A DNA stretch of 64,000 nucleotides from CAVUAT01 sp963739545 (lineage in GTDB: Bacteria; Actinomycetota; Thermoleophilia; Solirubrobacterales; 70-9): contig CAVUAT010000014.1 in the NCBI GenBank assembly GCA_963739545.1, positions 496,001 through 560,000 on the forward strand. Direction: 5' to 3'. The notes beneath the pieces are model-generated. The model worked only from the letters and a program-made list of their open reading frames with translations. It had not been told where the DNA came from and made no database searches. Positions 50,630 to 58,903 of this stretch are shown here, one piece after another (positions within the stretch are counted from its first letter, which is position 1; the number at the start of each line of letters is the position of its first letter). The translations under genes and the position numbers were made by a program.

Positions 50630-52692
50630 TCGATGACCTCCTTGGCGGCCTCGACCACCTTGTCTGGGGTGAAGCCGAACTTCGACATTGCGTCCTTGAG
50701 CGGGGCCGAGGTGCCGAACGTGTTCATTCCGACCGTGCGGCCCTTCTCGCCGACATAACGGTCCCAACCGAGGGTAGACGCCTCCTCGATCGAGATGCGC
50801 GCGGTCACGGCCGGTGGCAGCACCTCGTCGCGGTAGGCCTGGTCCTGGCGGTCGAAGACTTCCCAGCAGGGCAGGCTGACCACGCGCGAGGCGACGCCGT
50901 CGGCCACGAGCTTGTCGTGGGACTCGAGCGCGAGCGCGACCTCGCTGCCGGTCGCAAGCAGGATCACGTCGGGGTCGCCCGACTCGACGTCTGCGATCAC
51001 GTAGCCGCCCTTGCGCGCTCCCTCCGATGCCGCGTACTTCGAGCGGTCGATGACCGGCACGTCCTGGCGGGTCAGCACGAGGGCGACGGGCTGGTGGCTT
51101 CGGTCCATCGCCATGCGCCAGGCCTCGGCGGTCTCGTTGGCATCGGCGGGGCGGATCACGTCGAGGCCGGGAACGGCGCGAAGGCTCGAGAGCTGCTCGA
51201 CGGGCTGGTGGGTCGGACCGTCCTCGCCAAGCCCGATCGAGTCGTGGGTGAAAACATGAATAACCGGCAATTCCATTAGCGCAGAAAGCCTGATCGCCGG
51301 CCGCGCGTAGTCGGAGAAGGTCAGGTACGTGGACCACAGCGGCCGGAGCTTCGAGAGCGAGAGGCCGTTCGAGATCGCGGCGGACTCGTGCTCGCGGATC
51401 CCGTAATGGAGCTGGCGTCCAGCGCGGTCGTCGGGCTCGAAGTCCGCGGCGCCGTCGAGGCCGACCGAGGTGGACCCCGTGAGGTCTGCGGAACCGGCGA
51501 GCAGCCACGGCACCTTGGCGGCGACGGCGTTCTCGACCTTGTTCGAGGCCTTGCGGGTTGCGATCCCCTTGGGGTCGGCGTCGAACGTCGGGATCTCGGA
51601 GTCCCAGCCGTCGGGGAGCTCGCGCCGCTGCATCGCCTCGAGGTCGGCGGCGGCGTCGGGCTCGTCGGTCGAATAGGCTGAGAAGAGCTCCTTCCAGGCG
51701 GCGTTCGCATCGGCTCCTCGGGCGCCCACCCCCTCGGCGAAGCGTTCGCGGACGCCGTCGGGGACGAGGAACTGCGTGTCTGTGGGCCAGCCGTATGCCT
51801 CCTTGGTCGCGACGACCTCCTCCTCGCCGAGCGGCTCGCCGTGAGCCTCGGCGGTGTCGACCTTGTGCGGCGACCCGTAGCCGATGCGGGAGTCGACGAT
51901 GATCAGCGTCGGGCGCTCGGTCTCGGAGCGGAAGTTCTCGAAGGCGTGGACGATCTCGTCGATGTCGTTGGCGTCCTCAACGGTCGTCACGTTCCAGCCG
52001 TAGCCGTCGAACCGCGCGTTCACCTTGTCTTCGTAGGTGAGGTCGGTGTGGCCGTCGATCGTGATGTGGTTGTTGTCGTAGATCCAGCAGAGGTTGTCGA
52101 GGCGCTGGTGGCCCGCGATCGAGGCGGCCTCGTGCGAGACCCCTTCCATCAGGCAGCCATCGCCGGCGATCGCGTAGACGTCGAAGTCGAATAGCTCGCG
52201 GTCGGGGCGGTTGAAGTGGGCGGCCTGCCACTTTGAGGCGATCGCCATGCCGACGCTGGTGGCGATCCCCTGCCCGAGCGGACCCGTCGTCGTCTCGACC
52301 CCTGAGGTCCAGCGGTATTCGGGGTGCCCGGGAGCGCGCGAGTCGAGCTGCCGGAAGCTCTTGATGTCATCGAGGCTGACGGCCTCCTCGTGGCCGACCT
52401 CGTAGTCGGGGTCCACGGCCTTGACGCCGGCCAGGTGCAGGAGCGCGTACAGCAGCATCGAGGCGTGGCCCGCCGAGAGGACGAAGCGGTCGCGGTTCGG
52501 CCAGATCGGGTCCGCGGGATCGAAGCGCAGGAACTGCTGCCAGAGCGTGTAGGCCACCGGGGCGAGCGCCATGGGCGTCCCGGGGTGCCCGGAGTTCGCC
52601 TTCTCGATTGCGTCGATCGACAGCGTTCGGATCGTGTTGATTGCCAGCTGATCGATCTCGCTGGTTTCCGGCGTGGTGGTCGCGTCGCTCAT
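50626..52692 (-). CDS. tkt: Transketolase
   Basis: A 688-residue thiamine-diphosphate enzyme of normal length. The N-terminal part has IEKANSGHPGTPMALAPVAY and GPLGQGIATSVGMAIA. The thiamine-diphosphate motif is AIAGDGCLMEGVSHEAASIA, ending in the DNNHITIDG loop. The pyrimidine domain has YGIREHESAAISNGLSL and FTHDSIGLGEDGPTHQPVEQ. ATG 52692 opens MSDATTTPETSEID; earlier codons run through the rpiA promoter. First gene of the minus-strand tkt-tal-pgi unit. Confidence 0.96.
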   Translation of the reverse strand: MSDATTTPETSEIDQLAINTIRTLSIDAIEKANSGHPGTPMALAPVAYTLWQQFLRFDPADPIWPNRDRFVLSAGHASMLLYALLHLAGVKAVDPDYEVGHEEAVSLDDIKSFRQLDSRAPGHPEYRWTSGVETTTGPLGQGIATSVGMAIASKWQAAHFNRPDRELFDFDVYAIAGDGCLMEGVSHEAASIAGHQRLDNLCWIYDNNHITIDGHTDLTYEDKVNARFDGYGWNVTTVEDANDIDEIVHAFENFRSETERPTLIIVDSRIGYGSPHKVDTAEAHGEPLGEEEVVATKEAYGWPTDTQFLVPDGVRERFAEGVGARGADANAAWKELFSAYSTDEPDAAADLEAMQRRELPDGWDSEIPTFDADPKGIATRKASNKVENAVAAKVPWLLAGSADLTGSTSVGLDGAADFEPDDRAGRQLHYGIREHESAAISNGLSLSKLRPLWSTYLTFSDYARPAIRLSALMELPVIHVFTHDSIGLGEDGPTHQPVEQLSSLRAVPGLDVIRPADANETAEAWRMAMDRSHQPVALVLTRQDVPVIDRSKYAASEGARKGGYVIADVESGDPDVILLATGSEVALALESHDKLVADGVASRVVSLPCWEVFDRQDQAYRDEVLPPAVTARISIEEASTLGWDRYVGEKGRTVGMNTFGTSAPLKDAMSKFGFTPDKVVEAAKEVIE

Positions 52693-52729
52693 CGCAGAGT
52701 CGATCCTAAGCACTAGATTGCTCCCACAC

Positions 52730-53389
52730 GTGACCGCCTCGAAACTGGACGCCGAAAAGGGCTTAGCGGCGGAGGCCGCAGCGGAACTCGTAGGCGACGG
52801 GATCACGCTCGGTCTGGGCACGGGCTCGACCGTCGCCCACCTGCTGCCGGCGATCGCCGAGCGCGGTGTCAAGGACCTTCGCTGCATCGCTACCTCGGTC
52901 GAGACCGCCGACCAGGCCCGCGAGCTCGGCATCCCGGTCGAGGACTTCGACCGCCTCGAGCGCCTCGACCTGGCGATCGACGGCGCCGATCAGATCTCCC
53001 CCGATCGCTGGCTCGTGAAGGGTGGCGGCGGCGCCCACACCCGCGAGAAGATCGTGGCGGCGACCGCGAAGCGCTTCGTCGTGATCGCTGACTCCACCAA
53101 ACCCGTGGACCGAATCGGCGCCCCGACCCCGCTCGAGCTCTTCCCGTACGGTCTCAAGTCAACGCTCGCTCGGATCTCCTCCGAGGTCGGCCGCGTCGAG
53201 ATCCGGCCCGATACCGCGCCGAGCCCCGATGGCGGCGTCATCGCCGATCTGCTGACCGACGTCGACGACGTCGAGGCGCTGGCGGCGACGCTGGCCGCGA
53301 TCCCCGGCGTCGTCGATCACGGCCTCTTCCCCTCCTCGATGGTCTCCGAGGTGATCATCGGGCGCGACGGCGAAGTCGAGCGTGCCTGA
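52730..53389 (+). CDS. rpiA: Ribose-5-phosphate isomerase A
   Basis: A 219-residue enzyme that interconverts ribose-5- and ribulose-5-phosphate. GLGTGSTVAHLLPAIAER binds the sugar phosphate. The active-site stretches are DLAIDGADQISPD and VKGGGGAHTREKIVA, with the base-catalyst Glu and Asp in place. FPSSMVSEVIIGRDG closes it. GTG 52730 is taken as start. It diverges from tkt with 37 bases between starts and overlaps the next gene by eight bases. Confidence 0.95.
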   Translation: MTASKLDAEKGLAAEAAAELVGDGITLGLGTGSTVAHLLPAIAERGVKDLRCIATSVETADQARELGIPVEDFDRLERLDLAIDGADQISPDRWLVKGGGGAHTREKIVAATAKRFVVIADSTKPVDRIGAPTPLELFPYGLKSTLARISSEVGRVEIRPDTAPSPDGGVIADLLTDVDDVEALAATLAAIPGVVDHGLFPSSMVSEVIIGRDGEVERA

Positions 53390-53903
53390 CGCCCCTCCCG
53401 GGCGGTGGCGTCACCTCGCCGCGATCGCGCCCCTGCCGGGGACCATGGCGATCGTCCTACCTGCGCTGCTCGTCGCCGCGAACGGGACGGACATCGGCTG
53501 GGGCCTCCCGGGTGCGGCCGCGGCGCTGCCGGTGATCGCGGGCGCGGTGCTGCTCGCCGCCGGCGCTGTCCTGGTGGCCCAAACGATCGCGCTCTTCGAT
53601 GCGGAGGGCGAAGGCACTCTCGCCCCGTGGGACCCGACACGGCACCTCGTCGTGCGGGGGCCGTACCGCCGCGTCCGCAACCCGATGATCACCGGGGTGG
53701 GCCTGGTTCTGATGGGGGAGGCTGCCGCATTGGGCTCGCCCCCGATCGCGATCCTGTTGGCGGTGTTCGCGGCGATCAACGCGATCTACATGCCGCTCTC
53801 GGAGGAGCCCGGGCTGGTGAGTCGGTTCGGCGAGGAGTACGAGGAGTACCGCGACAACGTCCCGCGCTGGATTCCGCGACTGACGCCCTGGGAGCGGGGT
53901 TAG
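53382..53903 (+). CDS. Isoprenylcysteine methyltransferase (ICMT)-like membrane protein
   Basis: A 173-residue membrane protein with about four helices and the C-terminal ICMT/PEMT-like signature VVRGPYRRVRNPMITGVGLV and FGEEYEEYRDNVPRWIPR. In eukaryotes the family methylates prenylated Cys; bacterial members have no settled substrate. GTG 53382 lies inside rpiA (eight-base overlap). It has no obvious link to the sugar pathway. Confidence 0.85.
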   Translation: MPDAPPGRWRHLAAIAPLPGTMAIVLPALLVAANGTDIGWGLPGAAAALPVIAGAVLLAAGAVLVAQTIALFDAEGEGTLAPWDPTRHLVVRGPYRRVRNPMITGVGLVLMGEAAALGSPPIAILLAVFAAINAIYMPLSEEPGLVSRFGEEYEEYRDNVPRWIPRLTPWERG

Positions 53904-53904
53904 T

Positions 53905-54972
53905 GTGAAGACGATGCGGAGCCTTCGGAAATCTCCCGTCGTCGCCGTCGTCGCCGCGATCGCGGCCTGGGCGTCCCCGCTGGCCGTCGCGGACACCGTC
54001 GCCGAACACCCGACCGGGCAGACGAAGGCCGAGGTGCTCGACTACTGGACGCCGTCGCGCATAGCGTCCGCGCAGCCGCTCGACGTGCCGTCGGGCCCGG
54101 GCCTCGCGACGGCGCCGACGGCGTCGGCCGCAGCGCAGCCGCCCGACCAGGAGGTCAACCCCTCGCGCGACACCGCCTATCCCGAGCGCATCCACGGCAA
54201 GCTCTATCTGTCGATCGGCGTCCTCAACGCGAGCTGCTCGGCGACCGTCGTAACCTCGCGCTCGCGCAACCTGCTCCTGACCGCCGGACACTGCGTTGTG
54301 CAGCCCGGTGGCGAGGGAGTCGAGCCCGTGTGGGCGAGCAACGTGATCTTCGTCCCCGGATACCGGAACGGCGTCCGCCCGTTCAGCACCTACGTCGCGA
54401 CGCGTCTGAGCGCGCCGCAGCGCTGGGCGCGCGAGCCGCTGATCGAGTTCGACGTCGGAGCCGTCAACCTCGCGCCCGGCCCCGCGGGCGAGATCCAGGA
54501 CGTCCTCGGATCTCGAGGCGCGAGCTTCAACAAGCCGACCAGCACCTACTCGAAGAGGACGCGCTTCCAGGTCTTCGGCTACCCGGGCGAGCCCGCCGCG
54601 TTCTACGACGCCGAGCGGCTGATCCGCTGCGACGCTCCCTTCGCGAGGTTCGAGAAGTTCAGCGGCTCGCCCCTCGTCGGCCCCTGCAACATGAAGCAGG
54701 GCTCGAGCGGCGGCGGCTGGGTCATCGGCGGCGGGCTCGTCAACTCCGTCGTCAGCCACGGCCCATGCCCCGTGGCCACATCCGCCACCTGCACCCAGAT
54801 CGCCGGCACGTTCTTCGGGAACACGGCTTTCAAGCTCTACGCCAACGCCGGCGGCGGCGTCGCCAAGGGCGTCAGGAAGAAGATCAAGGCCTGCAAGAGG
54901 CTCACAAAGCCCGCGGCGAAGCAGCGCTGCCGAAACAAGGCGCAGACGTTCAAGCCGGTCGTCCGGCCCTAG
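53905..54972 (+). CDS. Secreted trypsin-like serine protease
   Basis: A 355-residue chymotrypsin-fold protease with a signal peptide (SPVVAVVAAIAAWASPLAVA). Catalytic His lies in LLLTAGHCVV near 129, Asp in IEFDVGAVN and Ser in KQGSSGGGWVIGG near 267. Two Cys pairs fit disulphides outside the cell. The last 35 residues are Lys/Arg/Cys-rich (KACKRLTKPAAKQRCRNK), like tails of other secreted proteins here. GTG 53905 directly follows the upstream stop; ATG 53914 is an alternative. Confidence 0.9.
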   Translation: MKTMRSLRKSPVVAVVAAIAAWASPLAVADTVAEHPTGQTKAEVLDYWTPSRIASAQPLDVPSGPGLATAPTASAAAQPPDQEVNPSRDTAYPERIHGKLYLSIGVLNASCSATVVTSRSRNLLLTAGHCVVQPGGEGVEPVWASNVIFVPGYRNGVRPFSTYVATRLSAPQRWAREPLIEFDVGAVNLAPGPAGEIQDVLGSRGASFNKPTSTYSKRTRFQVFGYPGEPAAFYDAERLIRCDAPFARFEKFSGSPLVGPCNMKQGSSGGGWVIGGGLVNSVVSHGPCPVATSATCTQIAGTFFGNTAFKLYANAGGGVAKGVRKKIKACKRLTKPAAKQRCRNKAQTFKPVVRP

Positions 54973-55409
54973 CTCAGCCCCTTGTCGGAGATCTCGGTCT
55001 GCGCCTCTGGGCTCTTCTCGAGGGATTCGATGCCGAGCGCGCGCTTTACGCCGGGGGTGCGCTCGAACTGGATCTCTCGGTAGTCGACGACCTGGAAGTG
55101 GTTTCCCCAGGGGTCGAGGAAGGAGAGGCTGCCGGAGCGCTCGGGCAGCTGCTCGAGGCCGTTCGCCTCGACGGCTGCGCGGACGGCCTCCTTGTCGTCG
55201 ACGACCAGGCCGAAGTGGCGGGCGTCGTCGCGCGACTGCACGCGGCCCGAGCTGAGGGCGAGGAACTGGTCGCCCATGTCGATGAAGGCCATTCGGTTGC
55301 CGACACGGCCGCGCAGCTCGAAATCGAACAGCTTCTCGTAGAGGTCGAGAGCCTCCTCGACGTCCCCGACCTCGAGCGCGACGTGGTTGATCCCAAGGAG
55401 CATTGCCAT
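54969..55409 (-). CDS. VOC family protein
   Basis: A 146-residue glyoxalase-fold protein. The first module is LLGINHVALEVGDVEEALDL and FELRGRVGNRMAFIDMGDQF; the second is HFGLVVDDKEAVRAAVEANG and SFLDPWGNHFQVVDY. Metal positions (NHVAL, RHFGL, FQVVD) are partly His/Gln, so metal binding is uncertain. It is the last gene of gnd-pgl-VOC on the minus strand and shares CTAG with the opposite protease stop. ATG 55409 or 55403 are both possible. Confidence 0.83.
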   Translation of the reverse strand: MAMLLGINHVALEVGDVEEALDLYEKLFDFELRGRVGNRMAFIDMGDQFLALSSGRVQSRDDARHFGLVVDDKEAVRAAVEANGLEQLPERSGSLSFLDPWGNHFQVVDYREIQFERTPGVKRALGIESLEKSPEAQTEISDKGLS

Positions 55410-55410
55410 C

Positions 55411-56088
55411 TCAGGCGGCTCCGTCGGGGGCGGCATCGCGGTCGGCGAGGACCAGCGACTCGCCACCGGGCTCGACTCGGCCCGCGGGGATCGAGTGGTC
55501 CCGCGCCAACAGTTTCTGCAGCGGCTCCCGCTTCGCCTCGCCGGTGACGATCCACAGCAGGCGCTTCGCGGCTGCCAGCACCGGATAGGTGAGCGTCATG
55601 CGGTGGGTCCCCTGGTACTCGTTGCCGGTGATCGCAACACGGCGGTCGGTCACATCGAGGACCGGGTCGCCCGGGACCAATGAAGCGGTGTGCCCGTCGG
55701 GGCCGAGCCCCAGGTGGACCAGCTCGAACGCCTCTGGGATCGCCTCCGCGTATCGCTCAGCCCCCTCCTCGCCGTCGTTCACCGGCATCGGGCGCAGCGA
55801 GCCCTGGGCGCCGATCGAAAGAGCGGCGATCAGGTGCGTGAGGTTGCGCTCGGGGGAGCCAGGGGGGGCGATGCGCTCGTCGACTTGGAACAGCTCGGTC
55901 TTCGACCACGGCACCTCCTGCTCCTCGATCTGCCCGTACATCACCCACGGGGTGTGGCCGCCGCTAGCGGCCATTGTGAAGTCGGCGCCCTCGGCTATCG
56001 CCGAGCGCGCCGAGTCCGCGATCAGCTCGGCCCCGCGGCGAGCGACCGCGTCGGCGTCGTCGAGGACCTGCAGCGTATGGCCGGGCAC
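55411..56088 (-). CDS. pgl: 6-Phosphogluconolactonase
   Basis: A 225-residue SugP-type (DevB-like) lactonase, the second step of the oxidative pathway. Family parts are FTMAASGGHTPWVMYGQI, LFQVDERIAPPGSPERN and LVHLGLGPDGHTASLVPGD, followed by RMTLTYPVLAAAKRLLWI. GTG 56088 (MPGHTLQVLDDADAVA) is taken as start; it overlaps the gnd end region with nine bases between. It lies directly after gnd on the same strand. Confidence 0.92.
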   Translation of the reverse strand: MPGHTLQVLDDADAVARRGAELIADSARSAIAEGADFTMAASGGHTPWVMYGQIEEQEVPWSKTELFQVDERIAPPGSPERNLTHLIAALSIGAQGSLRPMPVNDGEEGAERYAEAIPEAFELVHLGLGPDGHTASLVPGDPVLDVTDRRVAITGNEYQGTHRMTLTYPVLAAAKRLLWIVTGEAKREPLQKLLARDHSIPAGRVEPGGESLVLADRDAAPDGAA

Positions 56089-56096
56089 CGTCCCGC

Positions 56097-57119
56097 CTAC
56101 TTGTCGGGCTTCTCGTCGTGGCCGCCGAACTCCTTGCGCATCGCCGAGAGCACCTTGTTCGCGAACTCGTCCTCGTTGCGCGAGGAGAAGCGCTCCATCA
56201 GCGCGGTGGTCAGCACCGGGGCCGGGATCCCCTCCTCGATCGCGGCCAGCGACGTCCATCGACCCTCGCCCGAGTCCGAGACCCTGCCGCCGAACTCCTC
56301 GAGGGTCGGGGACGCCTGCAGGGCGGACGCGGTGAGGTCGAGCAGCCAGGAAGCGACGACGCTTCCGCGCCGCCAGACCTCGGCCACGTCGCCGATGTCG
56401 ATGTCGTACTGGTAGTGCTCGGGATGCTCCAGCGGAGCGGTTTCGGCGTCGGAGTCGCGCTCGGTCTTGCCCGCGTTGGCGTGCTTGATGATGTTGAGGC
56501 CCTCGGCGTAGGCGGCCATCAGCCCGTACTCGATGCCGTTGTGGACCATCTTCACGAAGTGGCCCGCGCCGGTCGGGCCGCAGTGCAGGTAGCCCTGCTC
56601 GGCCGGAGTCGGGTCCCCGGAGCGCCCCGGGGTCCGCTCGATGTCGCCGAGGCCGGGAGCGATGGTGGCGAAGATCGGGTCGAGTCGCTCGACGGCCCCA
56701 TCCGGCCCGCCGATCATCAGGCAGTAGCCGCGCTCAAGGCCGAAAACCCCGCCGCTGGTCCCGCAGTCGATGTAGTCGATGCCCTTCTCCGCGAACTCCT
56801 TGGCGCGGCGGATGTCGTCGTGGTAGTGGGAGTTGCCGCCGTCGATGATCGCGTCGCCCTCCGACAGCGCTGCGGCGACGTCGTTGACCGTCGTCTCGGT
56901 GATGTGGCCCGCGGGGACCATGACCCAGACCGAGCGGGGAGCGTCGAGCTTCGAGGCCATGTCGTCGAGCGAGCGCGCGGCCACCGCGCCCTCGTCGGCC
57001 AGGTCTTTGATCGCGTCGGCGTTGATGTCGTAGACGACGCACTCGTGCCCGTCTCGCATCAGCCGCCGCACGAGGTTGGCGCCCATGCGACCCAGGCCGA
57101 CCATTCCAAGCTGTGCCAT
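56097..57119 (-). CDS. gnd: 6-Phosphogluconate dehydrogenase, decarboxylating, short form
   Basis: A 340-residue enzyme of the short Gnd type, about 130 residues smaller than E. coli Gnd. The dinucleotide motif is LGMVGLGRMGANLVRRLM, followed by VVYDINADAI, which suggests NAD use in this class. Substrate motifs are IIDGGNSHYHDDIRRA, CGPTGAGHFVKMVHNGIEYG with the catalytic Lys, and RRGSVVASWLLDL. It oxidises and decarboxylates 6-phosphogluconate to ribulose-5-phosphate. It diverges from zwf copy 2, 140 bases away. Confidence 0.94.
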   Translation of the reverse strand: MAQLGMVGLGRMGANLVRRLMRDGHECVVYDINADAIKDLADEGAVAARSLDDMASKLDAPRSVWVMVPAGHITETTVNDVAAALSEGDAIIDGGNSHYHDDIRRAKEFAEKGIDYIDCGTSGGVFGLERGYCLMIGGPDGAVERLDPIFATIAPGLGDIERTPGRSGDPTPAEQGYLHCGPTGAGHFVKMVHNGIEYGLMAAYAEGLNIIKHANAGKTERDSDAETAPLEHPEHYQYDIDIGDVAEVWRRGSVVASWLLDLTASALQASPTLEEFGGRVSDSGEGRWTSLAAIEEGIPAPVLTTALMERFSSRNEDEFANKVLSAMRKEFGGHDEKPDK

Positions 57120-57259
57120 TCCGTTCCCTTCGTCCGCTGCTGACCGATCGTCGCCATCCTAAGGGCCTGCACCGCGAGGATCGCGCGGCTGGCATCGGTC
57201 CAGGGCACGCTCCCCGCGGGACAGGCCCTACGCCGGGGGGGACCGGATACGGTGCGCGC

Positions 57260-58693
57260 GTGGCCACCCACCCCCCTGGACAGAGCCAGATCGGCCCCGA
57301 CGCGGACGCGCTCGTCATCTTCGGGATCACGGGCGACCTCGCGCGGAAGATGACGTTCAAGGCCCTGTACGACCTCGAGCGCCACGGGGCGCTGACCGTT
57401 CCGATCATCGGAGTGGCGATCGACGAGCTCACCGACGAGCAGCTGCGCGACCGCGCGCGCGAGTCAATCGAGGCTGCCGAAGAGCCGGAGATCGACGAGG
57501 GGGCCTTCTCCTCGCTGGCGCAGCGGCTCACCTACGTGCAGGGCGACTACAAGGAGCCGAAGACCTTCGAGGCGGTGAAATCGAAGCTCGCCGGCGCACA
57601 GCACCCTGTCTTCTATCTCGAGATACCGCCATCCCTGTTCTCGTTGGTGATCACCGCGCTGCACGCAGCCGGCCTGACCGAAGGCGCCCGCGTCGTGATC
57701 GAGAAGCCTTTCGGCCACGACTACAGCTCCGCGGTGGCGCTCAACGACGAGCTCGCCGAGCTGCTCGACGAGGAGCAGATCTACCGGATCGACCACTTCC
57801 TGGGCAAGGAGCCCGCGATGGACATCCTCTACCTGCGCTTCGCGAACACGATGCTGGAGCCGATCTGGAACCGACGCTACGTCAACTCGGTTCAGATCAC
57901 GATGGCCGAGCCCTTCGGCGCGGAGGGACGCGGCAGCTTCTACGACGCCGTCGGCGCGATGCGCGACGTCGTCCAGAACCACCTGCTGCAGCTCCTCGCC
58001 CTGATCGCGATGGAGCCGCCCTCGGGCGGCGCCGACCCCGACCCGATCCGCGACAAGAAGCTCGACCTGTTCAAGGGGATTCCGCCGGCCGACCCGAGCC
58101 GCTATGTCTGCGGCCAGTACGACGGCTACCGTGACGTCGAGGGCGTCGCACCGGATTCGGATACCGAGACCTTCTGCGCGATGCAGCTCGCAGTCGAGAA
58201 CTGGCGCTGGTCAGGGGTCCCGTTCTACCTGCGCGCCGGCAAGTGCATGGAGGCCAAGGTCACCGAGCTGCGCGTGATCTTCAACAGCCCGCCCGCGATC
58301 GGGATTGCAGGCAGCGCGACCCCCCAGGCCGATGAGGTGATCATCCGTATCGACCCCGACGGCGGCGCCGCGTTCCTCGTCGAGGCCAAGCAGCCGGGCG
58401 CTGACGTCCTGCGCATGATCCATCTCGAGATGCTCTTCCAAAAGGAGCTCGGCGACCAGCCCGGCCCCTACGAGCGCCTCCTCGGCGACGCCCTCAAGGG
58501 CGACCCCGGCCACTTCGCCCGCGAGGATCACGTCGAGGAGACCTGGCGGATCGTCCAGCCCCTGCTCGACGACCCGGGCCCCGTCGAGCCCTACAAGCCC
58601 GGCGGCTGGGGGCCGGAGGGCGCGTTCCACCTGCCGGTGGGCCACGGCGGCTGGCGCCGCCCCTGGATCCCGGGCGAGGACCCCTCGCCGTGA
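57260..58693 (+). CDS. zwf: Glucose-6-phosphate dehydrogenase, copy 2
   Basis: A 477-residue G6PDH. The dinucleotide motif is LVIFGITGDLARKMTFKALY near 20-39. EKPFGHDYSSAVALN and the active-site IYRIDHFLGKEPAMDILYLR (near 174-193) are intact. It differs clearly from copy 1 (RIDHYLGKE) and lies in the pentose-phosphate cluster, so it is the likely main enzyme. GTG 57260 (MATHPPGQSQIG) is preferred. A hairpin follows its stop. Confidence 0.94.
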   Translation: MATHPPGQSQIGPDADALVIFGITGDLARKMTFKALYDLERHGALTVPIIGVAIDELTDEQLRDRARESIEAAEEPEIDEGAFSSLAQRLTYVQGDYKEPKTFEAVKSKLAGAQHPVFYLEIPPSLFSLVITALHAAGLTEGARVVIEKPFGHDYSSAVALNDELAELLDEEQIYRIDHFLGKEPAMDILYLRFANTMLEPIWNRRYVNSVQITMAEPFGAEGRGSFYDAVGAMRDVVQNHLLQLLALIAMEPPSGGADPDPIRDKKLDLFKGIPPADPSRYVCGQYDGYRDVEGVAPDSDTETFCAMQLAVENWRWSGVPFYLRAGKCMEAKVTELRVIFNSPPAIGIAGSATPQADEVIIRIDPDGGAAFLVEAKQPGADVLRMIHLEMLFQKELGDQPGPYERLLGDALKGDPGHFAREDHVEETWRIVQPLLDDPGPVEPYKPGGWGPEGAFHLPVGHGGWRRPWIPGEDPSP

Positions 58694-58760
58694 ACGCGCC
58701 CGAATGCCAGTTGGTGCGGCCGGGTTACCGCTCGGCTGGGGTTCGAGTCCCCCGCGCTCC
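58692..58760 (+). other. tRNA-like fragment after zwf
   Basis: GGGG-TTCGAGT-CCCC (58738-58752) is a perfect T-arm with the usual loop, preceded by AGTTGGT, a D-loop-like piece (58709-58715). CGCGCTC (58753-58759) would pair with GAACGCG (58692-58698) with one mismatch. The D-stem spacing and anticodon arm are irregular, so this does not make a normal tRNA. It may be a decayed tRNA or a tRNA-like part of the zwf 3' end. Confidence 0.35.
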
Positions 58761-58770
58761 GCCGACTGCG

Positions 58771-58804
58771 CCGGCGAGTCGTCCCGGGCAGGACGGCTCG
58801 CCGG
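58771..58804 (+). terminator. Strong hairpin downstream of zwf copy 2
   Basis: CCGGCGAGTCGTCC (58771-58784) pairs with GGACGGCTCGCCGG (58791-58804) around a CGGGCA loop: 14 base pairs with one G-U. It is followed by a pyrimidine-rich stretch (TACCTTTCCCTC). Likely the terminator of the zwf transcript. Confidence 0.65.
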
Positions 58805-58870
58805 GCGTAGTACCTTTCCCTCACTGATTGGCATTTGGGCCCGGGGGAGCACCCCGGCGGCACAGAACGG

Positions 58871-58886
58871 CCCGCCTCGCGGCGGG
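58871..58886 (-). terminator. Short hairpin after the VOC gene
   Basis: CCCGCC (58871-58876) pairs with GGCGGG (58881-58886) around TCGC. It is downstream of the minus-strand VOC gene (58904-59245). On the minus strand it is followed by CCGTTCTGT, so it may serve as its terminator. Confidence 0.45.
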
Positions 58887-58903
58887 TCGTTGCGGTTCAG
58901 CGC

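Noticed and set aside
58692..58760. A functional tRNA after zwf
   Set aside because: Only the T-arm is convincing; the D-arm spacing, anticodon arm and variable region do not fit a working tRNA.
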